From contig NZ_CP059725.1 of NCBI RefSeq assembly GCF_014117425.1, positions 2,046,001-2,110,000 of the forward strand: a stretch of 64,000 nt of DNA, written 5' to 3'. The DNA is from Bartonella sp. HY038 (GTDB taxonomy: Bacteria; Pseudomonadota; Alphaproteobacteria; Rhizobiales; Rhizobiaceae). The translations under genes and the position numbers were made by a program. Below are positions 47,421 through 56,156 of the stretch, in pieces. Under the pieces are notes generated by a model that made no database searches, was not told where the DNA came from, and worked only from the letters and a program-made list of their open reading frames with translations. Every line of letters starts with the position of its first letter. Position 1 is the first letter of the stretch.

Positions 47421-48452
47421 ATGACCCGCGTTATAATCGACAATGTGTCAGTAGTTTTTGGCAAAAATAGACAGCAAGCTTTAGCTTTAGCCGATGAAGG
47501 CGCTAATAGAGGCGAGGTTGAAACAGCAACCAAAGGCATATTAGGCGTTCACAATTGTAACCTTGCCATTGAGCAAGGTGAAATTTTGGTTTTAATGGGG
47601 CTTTCAGGCTCTGGAAAATCCACCCTTTTGCGAACAATAAACGGGCTTATCGCTCCGGCGCGCGGCCAAGTCATTATTGAAGATGAGAATAATGCTTATG
47701 ATGTTGCAAAATTAAAAAAGCGTGAACTACAGTTTTTACGCACCAAGCTTGTATCTATGGTATTTCAACAATTTGCTTTGCTACCATGGCGAAGCGTTGC
47801 AGAAAATGTAGGACTTGGCTTGGAAATAGCTAAAACTCCAAGACTCACCCGCGCAGAAATTGTAAAAGAACAACTTGCTCTCGTCGGTCTTGAAGAATGG
47901 GCCGACCACCCCATTAGTGCCCTTTCAGGCGGAATGCAGCAAAGAGTTGGTCTTGCGCGAGCTTTTTCCACAGGCGCACCGATTCTTTTAATGGACGAGC
48001 CATTTTCAGCTCTTGATCCGCTTATTCGCACTCACTTGCAAGACCAGTTAAAAGAAATTCAAAAGCGCTTAAATAAAGCGATTATCTTTGTCAGCCACGA
48101 CCTAAATGAAGCGATGCGCATTGGCACCCGCATTGCCATTATGCGTGATGCTCGCATTGTCCAATATGGCACTCCACAGGAAATTGTCTTATCACCAATT
48201 GATAGTCATGTTGCTGAATTTGTTCAACATATTAACCCTTTGACATTTTTAACAGCACGCGACATCATGCTTCCCTTCAACCGTGAAACAGCACGTGTTC
48301 GTGTCTCGGCCATGGCTAAAGCGACAACCCCTCTTAGCGAGCTTATCAATGCTTTAGCAAGAAGCCCAGGAGAGATTGGAATCGTTGAAAAAGGTCAAAT
48401 CATCGGTAGTGTTTCCAACAGGGAAATCCTCACGCATCTTTCTCGGCGTTAA
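47421..48452 (+). CDS. choV: Choline ABC importer ATP-binding protein
   Basis: A 343-residue ATPase of the ProV/OpuAA type with Walker A GLSGSGKST, Q-loop FQQFALLPWRSVAENV, signature ALSGGMQQRVGLARA, Walker B ILLMDEPFSALDP and switch His in VSHDLNEA. A C-terminal extension (about 275-343) looks like a degenerate CBS region (VRVSAMAKATTPLSELINAL). Imported choline would serve for glycine betaine or phosphatidylcholine; no bet genes are in view. Confidence 0.93.
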   Translation: MTRVIIDNVSVVFGKNRQQALALADEGANRGEVETATKGILGVHNCNLAIEQGEILVLMGLSGSGKSTLLRTINGLIAPARGQVIIEDENNAYDVAKLKKRELQFLRTKLVSMVFQQFALLPWRSVAENVGLGLEIAKTPRLTRAEIVKEQLALVGLEEWADHPISALSGGMQQRVGLARAFSTGAPILLMDEPFSALDPLIRTHLQDQLKEIQKRLNKAIIFVSHDLNEAMRIGTRIAIMRDARIVQYGTPQEIVLSPIDSHVAEFVQHINPLTFLTARDIMLPFNRETARVRVSAMAKATTPLSELINALARSPGEIGIVEKGQIIGSVSNREILTHLSRR

Positions 48453-48835
48453 TGTATTTTATGACTATACTTAGAAAAAAACCCATATTTTAAGTTTAAA
48501 TTTTAGCACCTATTAAATAAGAATGCCTTTTTACGCAAAAAAAATAAAATAGATGTCGGTAATTGATAAACTTCATTTGACAATAATACACGAATTAAAT
48601 ATCAATAAGATTAGTTAATGTTTTTTATCGGGGCAATAGGAATAGCTTATAATAAAGGCTATTTTAAAAAACATTAATTAAAATTGGCTAGCGGTGGGGT
48701 GTGCTTTTTAGTACATAAGCCTTTATTATCAATTCACTTGTTTTAGTCATCTGAATTGGGGGCTAGTTATCTTGATGGGATGTCTATGCTTGTGCATAGC
48801 CATTCATTGAAACATTCTGCTTGATGGATAACTGA
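48453..48835. other. Non-coding interval between choV and the ArsR gene
   Basis: About 380 bases without a gene. It holds a nested inverted repeat (48615-48677), listed separately. The promoter of the ArsR gene is presumably in the last 150 bases; no clear hexamers. Confidence 0.5.
48615..48677. repeat. Nested inverted repeat
   Basis: Outer arms TTAATGTTTTTTA / TAAAAAACATTAA (13 bp, perfect) enclose inner arms AATAGC / GCTATT (48641-48646 and 48658-48663). No T-run follows on either strand. Could be a structured RNA element or a mobile-repeat remnant. Confidence 0.6.
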
Positions 48836-49159
48836 ATGACAAACAAACTTGCATTTAAAAATTTGGTTTTGAACACGGATAAGGCCAGCGGCCTTTTGAC
48901 GGCAATGGCCAATGAAAAACGACTACAAATATTGTGCGAATTATCAGATGCGGAGCTTTCTGTTGGAATGCTTGCCGAAAAAGTGGACTTAAGTCAGTCT
49001 GCGCTTTCGCAGCATCTAGCTAAATTGCGTGCACTCAAACTCGTTACAACACGACGTGATGCGCAAACAATTTATTACTCAGTTGCATCACCAATGATCA
49101 CACCAGTATTAACGACATTGGAAACAATGTTTGCACGCAAACCATCTGTTAAAAATTAA
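48836..49159 (+). CDS. ArsR-family transcriptional regulator
   Basis: A 107-residue winged-helix repressor (LLTAMANEKRLQILCELSDAELSVGMLAEKVDLSQSALSQHLAKLRALKLV...IYYSVAS). It has no obvious metal-binding Cys cluster beyond a single Cys in ILCEL, a position that is conserved (ELCVCD) in metal-sensing members. It resembles the BigR/SoxR-type sulfur or redox sensors as much as arsenic ones. Monocistronic with a terminator; target unknown. Confidence 0.9.
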   Translation: MTNKLAFKNLVLNTDKASGLLTAMANEKRLQILCELSDAELSVGMLAEKVDLSQSALSQHLAKLRALKLVTTRRDAQTIYYSVASPMITPVLTTLETMFARKPSVKN

Positions 49160-49217
49160 TTTTTCAAGCAAAAATATATTTTTTAAGATGACCGTTTATC
49201 CGTGTGTAAACGATAAC

Positions 49218-49251
49218 AATATTGCCCAGCATCTTTTTGTTGGGCAATATT
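49218..49251. terminator. Terminator after the ArsR gene
   Basis: An 11-bp stem AATATTGCCCA / TGGGCAATATT with a 12-base loop, with T-rich flanks; lies between the ArsR gene and the GNAT pseudogene. Confidence 0.85.
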
Positions 49252-49328
49252 ATTTGCCTGCACATATACTCATTACAACAATATCTATCCTTCATTTTCC
49301 TCAAAGTTAAGACAATTCAAAGCCAATA

Positions 49329-49858
49329 TCATTTATGGATCGCAAAAATGCGATGAGGCTTTAAATGGGCATGGCAATCAGGAACCTTGGGATGACTAAA
49401 GTGCTTTTCTAATAATTCACGCATGCCCAATTTTTGCATTAACCCAAGTGAAGGCAAATTGACAGCAGCAGTAAAAGCAACAATCTCATCGACAGCAAGA
49501 CGCTGAAAGCCATCATTCATGATATGTTGGGCTGCCTCAAAAGCAAAGCCTCGGCGCTGAAATTCAGGCAAAATAGGCCATGATATTTCAATTTTTCCAG
49601 CTGGTATTATTGACATTAAGTGCACCTCTTGCAATCCATATAGGTCAATAAGTCTACCAAATGCCTTGTCTTTTAAGGCATAGATCAAAAAACTAGTTTT
49701 TCATTATTTTCGCGTATTTGGTAAAATTTTTCAAATGCTTCGTGCTCATCTAACCGCTTTGGGAAAAAAACCATGACATTTGAATCATTATTTAAGCGAT
49801 AAAAGGCTAAAAAATCAGCATCCTGCTAATTACGAATAATCAAGCGAGCTGTCTCCAT
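49329..49858 (-). pseudogene. GNAT acetyltransferase (RimJ/RimL-type), nonsense codon plus frameshift
   Basis: From an ATG at 49858 the minus strand reads METARLIIRN, then TAG at codon 11 (49826-49828, where Trp is usual). It continues as a typical GNAT (QDADFLAFYRLNNDSNVM..., EHEAFEKFYQI) to a stop after KLVF. The following 119 codons in another frame supply the rest (FGRLIDLYGL, ISWPILPEFQRRGFAFEAA, FTAAVNLPSLGLMQKLGM). The frames meet at a six-base T run (A at 49687-49692 on the plus strand) that lacks one T. Two independent lesions mark a genuine decayed gene. Confidence 0.8.
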
Positions 49859-49978
49859 TTATCTTATCTTTCTATTATTCTATATCTTTATCGAAATGCA
49901 AAATATTGATGAGATTGATTTTCTACACTCTATGTGGTGAAAAAAGCAGCTAATGTTTAACTACTCCAAATTAGCGTA

Positions 49979-50000
49979 AGAGCGCATTTTACCGCGCTCT
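49979..50000. terminator. Terminator after serB
   Basis: A 7-bp GC-rich stem AGAGCGC / GCGCTCT with an eight-base loop; A/T-rich on both sides, 15 bases beyond the serB stop. Confidence 0.65.
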
Positions 50001-50015
50001 ATTTTTCAAAAATAA

Positions 50016-50915
50016 TTAACCTTTAAAATCTGCCTTGCGATAACCTTGAATATATAAAAGTGCAGTAAGGTCGCTATAGTCAATTCGCATGGAAGCAGCT
50101 TCTGCAACAACGGGTTTTGCATGTAGTGCAACGCCAGAGCCTGCGGCTTGCAACATAGCAAGATCATTAGCGCCATCACCGACTGCCATTGCTTCAAGCG
50201 GGGTAATACTCAAGCGGTTACAGATTTCTAATAATTTATCAAGTTTTGCTTGTTTGCCTAAAATCGGTTCTTGTACAATACCAGTGAGATTTTCGCCATC
50301 ATGCAATAATTCATTAGAATTATGCTCATTAAAGCCGATTTTTTCGCCAATGACAGAAGTAAACAACGTAAAGCCACCCGATACCAAAGCAGTATAAGCA
50401 CCATTTGCCCGCATTGTTTGTATGAGTTCGCGACCACCTGCCATGAGGCTAATGCGCTCATTAATAACTTTGTCAATGATTGTAAGCGGTAAACCTTTTA
50501 ATAAAGCTACACGCTCGCGTAATGCGGGTTCAAAAGCAATCTCACCATTCATTGCACGTTTTGTAATGTCGGAAACATGATCGCGAAGCCCTGCTTCCTC
50601 TGCAAGCTCGTCAATACATTCTTGCTCAATCATGGTAGAATCCATATCAGCAAGTAACAATTTCTTGCGGCGCTTTTCTACTTTTTGCACAACTACATCG
50701 ATTGGCTCCCCATCAAGACTTTCCAGTAAAGTTTGATAGGCTTCCTCTTGCGATATGCCTTGCTTTAATGGCATATCAAGAGCAATATTATCAGCAAGCC
50801 AATAAATAGCACTTGCATTAACACTTTGTGAGGCTTTTTCAGCCAATGCAGGTGTTAAAACTGGATCAACCGGATTGGCAATGAGCGTAGCAATAAGAGG
50901 TTCACTATTAGGCAT
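50016..50915 (-). CDS. serB: Phosphoserine phosphatase
   Basis: Dephosphorylates O-phospho-L-serine in the last step of serine synthesis. The 299-residue HAD protein has an N-terminal ACT-like region (1-80), the nucleophile motif DMDST (Asp90, acid/base Asp92), SGGFTLF (motif II) and GDGANDLAML (motif III). Its ATG complement overlaps the miaA ATG on the other strand by two bases, so each promoter must lie inside or across the other gene. Confidence 0.95.
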   Translation of the reverse strand: MPNSEPLIATLIANPVDPVLTPALAEKASQSVNASAIYWLADNIALDMPLKQGISQEEAYQTLLESLDGEPIDVVVQKVEKRRKKLLLADMDSTMIEQECIDELAEEAGLRDHVSDITKRAMNGEIAFEPALRERVALLKGLPLTIIDKVINERISLMAGGRELIQTMRANGAYTALVSGGFTLFTSVIGEKIGFNEHNSNELLHDGENLTGIVQEPILGKQAKLDKLLEICNRLSITPLEAMAVGDGANDLAMLQAAGSGVALHAKPVVAEAASMRIDYSDLTALLYIQGYRKADFKG

Positions 50916-51858
50916 GGATCAGAACTCCGCGAACACGCAAAAAAACAATGTTATTTTGATAGCCGGTCCGACAGCCAGCGGCAAGTCACAATTAGCAATT
51001 GATCTAGCTTTAGCCTATGATGGTGTCATCATTAACACAGATTCCATGCAGATTTATGATGTTTTAAATCTTTTAACCGCACGCCCCTCGCCTCGCGAAC
51101 TCGCGCAAGCACCTCATCATCTTTATGGACATGTTTCCCCTAAGCTATTTTTTTCTACTGGCCACTGGTTAGAAAATGTTCAACAACTTTTATACGATAA
51201 TCAAATCGCCAACAAAACGCTCATTTTTGTAGGTGGTACAGGTCTTTATTTTCGCGCGCTAATCGGCGGCGTTGCACAAATGCCAGAAATACCAAATCAT
51301 ATTCGTGAAAAATGGCGTAATGCTTTACTTGAAAAAGGCGCTCCAACTTTACATGAAGTTTTAAGTAGGGAGGACCCAATAACCGCAGAGCGCCTTAATC
51401 CAAATGACGGACAACGCATTGCAAGGGCTTTAGAAATCGTTGAGGCAACCCAAAAATCTATAACTTGGTGGCAGGCACAAAAGACACAGCCCTTAATCAA
51501 TGCTGAAAATGCGATTAAAATTGTCTTGGCACCCGAACGCCAAAGCAATAAAAGCCGCATCAGCCTGCGCCTTGATCAGATGGTAAAATTCGGCGCATTG
51601 GACGAAGTCAAGGCGCTTTTAGCTCTTGACCTTGCGCCCTCAATGCCAGCGATGAAGGCTATTGGCGTGCGTGAGTTTTCTAATTTTTTAAGTGGCAAAG
51701 CCCCATTGAATGAAGCGGTTGAACGGGCAAAAATTGAAACCTACCAATATGCCAAACGCCAAATGACATGGTTTCGCAATCAATTTAAAGAGGATTGGCA
51801 GCATTTTGAAAGTAGCGACAAAGCTTTTATTTCTTTAAAAAATCTGATGGGTAGTTAA
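50914..51858 (+). CDS. miaA: tRNA dimethylallyltransferase
   Basis: Transfers a dimethylallyl group to A37 of tRNAs reading UNN codons. The 314-residue protein has P-loop GPTASGKS, INTDSMQIYD (catalytic Asp), FVGGTGLYFRAL and KRQMTWFRNQ. The ATG at 50914 gives the usual N-terminus shortly before ILIAGPTASGKS; in-frame upstream starts would lie inside serB. Head-to-head with serB. Confidence 0.95.
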   Translation: MDQNSANTQKNNVILIAGPTASGKSQLAIDLALAYDGVIINTDSMQIYDVLNLLTARPSPRELAQAPHHLYGHVSPKLFFSTGHWLENVQQLLYDNQIANKTLIFVGGTGLYFRALIGGVAQMPEIPNHIREKWRNALLEKGAPTLHEVLSREDPITAERLNPNDGQRIARALEIVEATQKSITWWQAQKTQPLINAENAIKIVLAPERQSNKSRISLRLDQMVKFGALDEVKALLALDLAPSMPAMKAIGVREFSNFLSGKAPLNEAVERAKIETYQYAKRQMTWFRNQFKEDWQHFESSDKAFISLKNLMGS

Positions 51859-51868
51859 AGCGCTAATT

Positions 51869-52120
51869 ATGGATGCAATCAATCTTGGCAGTGAAACCGA
51901 TAAAGCATTAATATTAAAAATCAAACGATATTTGCATGATAAAAATGCTACTCTTGTAAAACATGATTGGGCGCTTGCGGGATCTCAAGAAATTGAGACA
52001 TGGCTATTTTGTATTGATAATCAAGAAATTAAAATAGAGCTTGAGACCTATGAAGGAATTATGGCTTATGGTACCCCCCAAACTTTGAAAGCTTTACTTA
52101 CCTATTTAGTAAAAGGGTAA
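51869..52120 (+). CDS. Hypothetical protein, 83 residues
   Basis: An acidic soluble protein (MDAINLGSETDKALILKIKRYL at the start, TLKALLTYLVKG at the end) with no signal peptide. Mixed alpha/beta character with a WALAGSQEIETWLF core. It begins ten bases after miaA and may share its transcript. No family recognised. Confidence 0.6.
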   Translation: MDAINLGSETDKALILKIKRYLHDKNATLVKHDWALAGSQEIETWLFCIDNQEIKIELETYEGIMAYGTPQTLKALLTYLVKG

Positions 52121-52200
52121 AATATTTTTAAAAATAAACCTTTGATGTAAAATATTTTGCTATATAAGATTTAAATATATTATGAACAGAGAGTAATTTT

Positions 52201-52524
52201 ATGCGTCATATAATTGGGTTCATTTCTATATTAGTGCTTTTAGCTGGTTGTGGAATATTCCGTTCTTCTTTTCCGCCTGAAATTCAAGATAAATGGCGCG
52301 GACAACCTATTGAAAATTTACAAAAAATAACGGGGTTTGGTTCTTTTAAAACTGATCGCAATGGCGAAAAATTTTATTACTTGCGACCAGTTGTTTATGA
52401 AAGAGGTGGAATGGCATATTGCGAATTTCGCGCCTATGTGGACGAGCATAACCGTATTACAAGACTGTATAATTATAAACACGGTTTAGATTGCATGTGG
52501 GGATATTTAGATGATTTAAAATGA
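52201..52524 (+). CDS. Small lipoprotein, 107 residues
   Basis: A signal peptide with lipobox LLAGC (Cys17) is followed by a short domain (WRGQPIENLQKITGFGSFK, CEFRAYVDEHNRITRLYNYKHG LDCMWG). The WxGxxxxxLxxxxGxP-like beginning resembles small outer-membrane lipoproteins of unknown role. Ribosome site GAGAG lies before the ATG. No further function can be assigned. Confidence 0.7.
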   Translation: MRHIIGFISILVLLAGCGIFRSSFPPEIQDKWRGQPIENLQKITGFGSFKTDRNGEKFYYLRPVVYERGGMAYCEFRAYVDEHNRITRLYNYKHGLDCMWGYLDDLK

Positions 52525-52561
52525 ACCAATTATCAGAATTCATTTTCTAATATTGGCACAT

Positions 52562-52604
52562 AATGCCCCCAAACAGCATATTTACCTAACTGTTTAGAGG
52601 CATT
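52562..52604. terminator. Hairpin between convergent lipoprotein genes
   Basis: Arms AATGCC...AAACAG / CTGTTT...GGCATT with a small internal mismatch and a 13-base loop, lying between two convergent stops. Confidence 0.5.
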
Positions 52605-52632
52605 GTATCCTTGCAGCTTTGATAACTCAAAT

Positions 52633-52980
52633 CTATTTAAATACACCACGAGCAATACAAACGGGCAATTTTATTTTTAATGTTTCCTGATAATAACGCC
52701 AACAGGCCTTGACTGCAGTAAAACCATCTGGCTCAATAAAACCTTTGTCTTCCATACAAAACCGTACTCTAGTCGATTCGTTAACCATTATGGCAAGTGG
52801 TGTAGGATGAGCTAATAGCTTCCTATTCTGGCCGCATTTTTCCAATTCAGCACGCGTTTGTGGTACATCGTAACCCGGTTTTTTATAATATTCTGCATTT
52901 GATGGAGGCGGTTGGAAATAGGCTCGTGAGCAACCAATTAGCCCCAATGCAACACATATAAATATAATATATTTACACAT
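52633..52980 (-). CDS. Small lipoprotein, 115 residues
   Basis: A signal peptide with lipobox GLIGC (Cys17), then a Cys-containing domain (AELEKCGQN, RVRFCMEDKGF, VKACWRYYQ, LPVCIARG). Four cysteines after the lipid Cys could form two disulfides in the periplasm. No family recognised; faces another small lipoprotein gene. Confidence 0.7.
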   Translation of the reverse strand: MCKYIIFICVALGLIGCSRAYFQPPPSNAEYYKKPGYDVPQTRAELEKCGQNRKLLAHPTPLAIMVNESTRVRFCMEDKGFIEPDGFTAVKACWRYYQETLKIKLPVCIARGVFK

Positions 52981-53333
52981 TATAATTACCCCTTATCTGT
53001 TGTTTGCCTTGATGATAGTGGTTATTGGTAGCCCATAGTCTTTTGCACAATCATCTTGTTGTAAACCATAACAACTATGAACGAAATATGCGGCCTTAAA
53101 AAGACAATATGAATGCTTTTTCTTCGAACTGGTGAAAGTAGTTGGTATTTGAGCAATGTAGCTAGCTTTTTCGCTGAAATATCCGTGTAAAAACTAATAA
53201 AAATGCTCATCCTATGATTGTTTTATCTTCAGCTTAATCACAAAATATTTTTAACCAAATAGATTTATTCAAATAATAAAATTACATAAAAATAGTTATT
53301 GACGAATGGAAATTACGCGAATATGTTATTTTC
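52981..53333. other. Interval upstream of the acetolactate synthase leader
   Basis: About 350 AT-rich bases between divergent units. The downstream end holds the ilv promoter (53299-53327). A minus-strand 62-codon frame at 53022-53210 lacks a ribosome site and was not accepted. Confidence 0.5.
53299..53327 (+). promoter_or_regulatory. Promoter of the acetolactate synthase operon
   Basis: TTGACG (53299-53304), 17 bases, TATGTT (53322-53327). The predicted start of transcription at about 53333-53334 coincides with the ATG of the leader peptide. Confidence 0.7.
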
Positions 53334-53390
53334 ATGAAAAAGTTTCTTATTATTCTTGTGGTGTGGATGCGCATGGAGCTGGTGGTGTAA
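53334..53390 (+). CDS. Branched-chain amino-acid leader peptide (attenuator)
   Basis: An 18-codon frame MKKFLIILVVWMRMELVV contains nine Leu, Ile or Val residues, the end products of the operon. Ribosome stalling at these codons would control the hairpins downstream. No ribosome site precedes the ATG, and the promoter geometry places transcription start at the ATG itself, so translation is probably leaderless. I recall the Sinorhizobium trp leader peptide being leaderless in the same way. Confidence 0.75.
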   Translation: MKKFLIILVVWMRMELVV

Positions 53391-53447
53391 CCACCCGGCA
53401 CAAGCCTCCCATGCGCAAAACCAGGCTCCCACAAGGGGGCCTTTTTT
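53368..53447 (+). terminator. Transcription attenuator of the acetolactate synthase operon
   Basis: Four pairing regions are visible. Region 1 TGCGCATGG (53368-53376, inside the leader peptide) pairs with region 2 CCATGCGCA (53409-53417). Region 2 can also start an antiterminator through AGCCT (53403-53407) with AGGCT (53423-53427). The terminator is AGGCTCCC (53423-53430) with GGGGGCCT (53435-53442) and a T-run. Stalling at Leu/Ile/Val codons frees region 2 and favours the antiterminator. Confidence 0.8.
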
Positions 53448-53480
53448 ATTTTTAATATCAGCAAAAAACGAGTAACAGCA

Positions 53481-55278
53481 ATGATAAACGACCAAAAACC
53501 GAAAAAGACAAGAGATGGGCAGGAAATGTCAGGGGCGGAAATCGTAGTTCAGGCGCTTATTGATCAAGGTGTCGAACATATTTTCGGTTATCCGGGCGGT
53601 GCTGTACTTCCAATTTATGATGAAATTTTCCAGCAGGAAACATTCCAACATATTTTGGTTCGCCACGAACAAGCAGCAGGACATGCTGCGGAAGGCTATG
53701 CGCGCTCAACAGGTAAAGTCGGTGTCATGCTGGTAACATCGGGTCCTGGAGCAACTAACGCCGTCACACCACTACAAGATGCTTTAATGGATTCTATTCC
53801 CCTTGTTTGTATTTCAGGTCAGGTGCCAACTTTAATTGGCACAGACGGTTTTCAAGAAGCCGATACCGTTGGCATTACGCGTCCTTGCACCAAGCATAAT
53901 TGGTTGGTGAAAAATGTAAATGATCTTGCAAAAACAATCCATGAGGCATTTCACATTGCCCGCACTGGCCGCCCCCGGACCTGTACTTATTGATGTGCCA
54001 AAAGATATTCAATTTGCAACAGGTATTTACACAGCACCAACATCTATGCCGCGCACTAGCTATCAGCCCGTGCTTGATGGCGATGCTACTGCCATTGAAT
54101 ATGCGGTTCAGCTTCTTGCAGAAGCAAAGAGGCCTGTAATCTATTCAGGCGGCGGCGTTGTGAATTCTGGGCCCGATGCGATTCGCCTATTGCGCGAAAT
54201 GGTGGAATTTGGTGATTTTCCTATCACGTCAACCTTGATGGGGCTTGGCTCTTATCCGGCAACTGGTAAAAATTGGCTTGGCATGCTTGGTATGCATGGC
54301 ACTTACGAAGCGAATATGACCATGCATGATTGTGATGTTATGGTAGCGATTGGTGCGCGTTTTGATGACCGTATCACCGGCCGGGTTGACGCTTTTGCGC
54401 CCAATGCCCGTATTATCCATATTGATATTGATGCGTCATCTATTAACAAAAATATCCGTGTTGATGTGCCAATCATTGGTGATGTTGCCCGCGTATTGGA
54501 AGATTTGATGCGCCGCTATCGCGCAGTTCAACCAAAACCCGATGCACAATCACGCGCACAATGGTGGCAAGAAATTAACAAATGGCGCCGCCGCAATTCA
54601 CTTGCCTATCGCGAAAACCGCGATGTCATCATGCCGCAATATGCGATTGAGCGCCTTTATGAGCTTACCAAGGAGCGCACCCCCTATATCACCACTGAAG
54701 TTGGTCAACATCAAATGTGGGCAGCGCAATATTTTGGTTTTGACAAGCCAAAGCATTGGATGACTTCAGGTGGGCTTGGCACCATGGGCTATGGTTTTCC
54801 TGCGGCAATTGGTGTGCAAATTGCCCATCCTGATGATTTGGTTATGTGTATTGCAGGTGACGCATCTATCCAGATGAACATTCAAGAATTAAGTACCGCT
54901 ATCCAACATAATGCCGCAGTAAAAGTATTTATTTTGAACAATCATTATATGGGCATGGTGCGCCAATGGCAGCAATTATTGCATGGCAACCGCCTTTCCA
55001 ACTCCTATACTGAGGCTATGCCAGATTTTGTGAAACTAGCTGAAGCCTATGGCGCAAAGGGCATTGAATGCAGCAAACCAAGCGAACTTGATGATAAAAT
55101 CATTGAAATGATCGAGACTGATGGTCCGGTTATCTTCAATTGTAATGTGGTTGCGCTTGAAAATTGTTTCCCGATGATACCATCAGGGCGCGCGCATAAT
55201 GATATGCTCTTGCCAGATGAAGCAACCGATGAAGCTGTAGCCAACGCCATTGATAGCGAAGGACGCGCACTCGTCTAA
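53481..55278 (+). pseudogene. ilvB: Acetolactate synthase large subunit, frameshifted as read
   Basis: The first frame gives the normal N-terminus ([39 protein letters not shown] with the catalytic Glu) and ends wrongly after HIARTGRP. The second frame resumes at [17 protein letters not shown] and runs to the end, with GDASIQMNIQELSTA and NNHYMGMVRQWQ (thiamine-diphosphate site). The crossing is a run of five C (53972-53976) with one C too many; without it a 598-residue enzyme of normal length results. The regulatory leader and small subunit are intact, so a sequencing error is more likely than loss of this biosynthetic enzyme. Confidence 0.88.
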
Positions 55279-55370
55279 TATTGAAACACAAAAGCCTTGG
55301 CGCTGATCAATTTGGCGCCAACACTGTTTTTCAAAACCTATTTATAGCATTTGCTAGAAAGAATAAGACC

Positions 55371-55943
55371 ATGAATACCCAAAGTCTTAAATTCGGTTCA
55401 GCTTATTTCATCGAGGCTGATAATGATCCCTTGGAAAAGCACACATTAGCGGTTTTGGTTGATAATGAGCCCGGAGTTCTTGCGCGTGTCATCGGCCTAT
55501 TTTCCGGTCGTGGTTATAATATTGAGAGCCTTACCGTTTCTGAAACCGAGCAAGAGCAACACCTATCGCGCATCACGGTGGTAACACGCGCAACACCGCA
55601 TGTTATTGACCAAATTCGCCATCAATTAGAACGCATCGTGCCCGTTCACCGCGTAATCGACCTTGAGGAGCGCGCTAAGGAATTGCGTCAAGATGCACCG
55701 ATCGAGCGCGAGCTTGCCCTTGTTAAGGTGTCTGGCAAAGGTGTTGACCGCGTTGAGGCCTTGCGCCTTGCCGATGCGTTTCATGCCAAAGTCGTTGATG
55801 CCACCGTTGATCATTTTATTTTTGAAATTACCGGAAAATCATCAAAAATTGACCAATTTATTTCAATCATGCGCCCATTGGGGCTTATTGAAATTTGCCG
55901 CACAGGTATTGTTGCGATGAATCGCGGCGTGCAAGGCATGTAG
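55371..55943 (+). CDS. ilvN: Acetolactate synthase small (regulatory) subunit
   Basis: A 190-residue regulatory subunit. An N-terminal ACT domain (about 28-100: HTLAVLVDNEPGVLARVIGLFSGRGYNIESLTVS) binds valine for feedback inhibition, and the C-terminal domain carries ELALVKV and DHFIFEITGKSSKIDQFI. The ATG at 55371 gives the family's normal N-terminus; an in-frame upstream start at 55281 lacks similarity. Second gene of the leader-controlled operon. Confidence 0.93.
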   Translation: MNTQSLKFGSAYFIEADNDPLEKHTLAVLVDNEPGVLARVIGLFSGRGYNIESLTVSETEQEQHLSRITVVTRATPHVIDQIRHQLERIVPVHRVIDLEERAKELRQDAPIERELALVKVSGKGVDRVEALRLADAFHAKVVDATVDHFIFEITGKSSKIDQFISIMRPLGLIEICRTGIVAMNRGVQGM

Positions 55944-55978
55944 TTTTGCTTAAATAGCCTAAGATTGACATAAATATT

Positions 55979-56020
55979 AAAGGAGTGTTTTTTGATAAGA
56001 TCAATGAACACTCTTTTTTT
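55979..56020 (+). terminator. Terminator of the acetolactate synthase operon
   Basis: Outer stem GAGTGTT / AACACTC and inner stem TTGAT / ATCAA form a nearly continuous hairpin ending in a run of seven T. Confidence 0.88.
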
Positions 56021-56156
56021 ATAGTGAGCGCATTTGATTTTTAAAAAATCAAATGAACAAGACGAATGATGATAAATAATGACACACCTCTCTTTCAGGC
56101 TTTCAAGTGCAATATCTATATGGGTGAGGTTTTAAAGTTTTATAAGGGGAAAAGTG

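Noticed and set aside
53022..53210. 62-codon minus-strand frame upstream of the ilv leader
   Set aside because: No ribosome site and no similarity; AT-rich chance frame.
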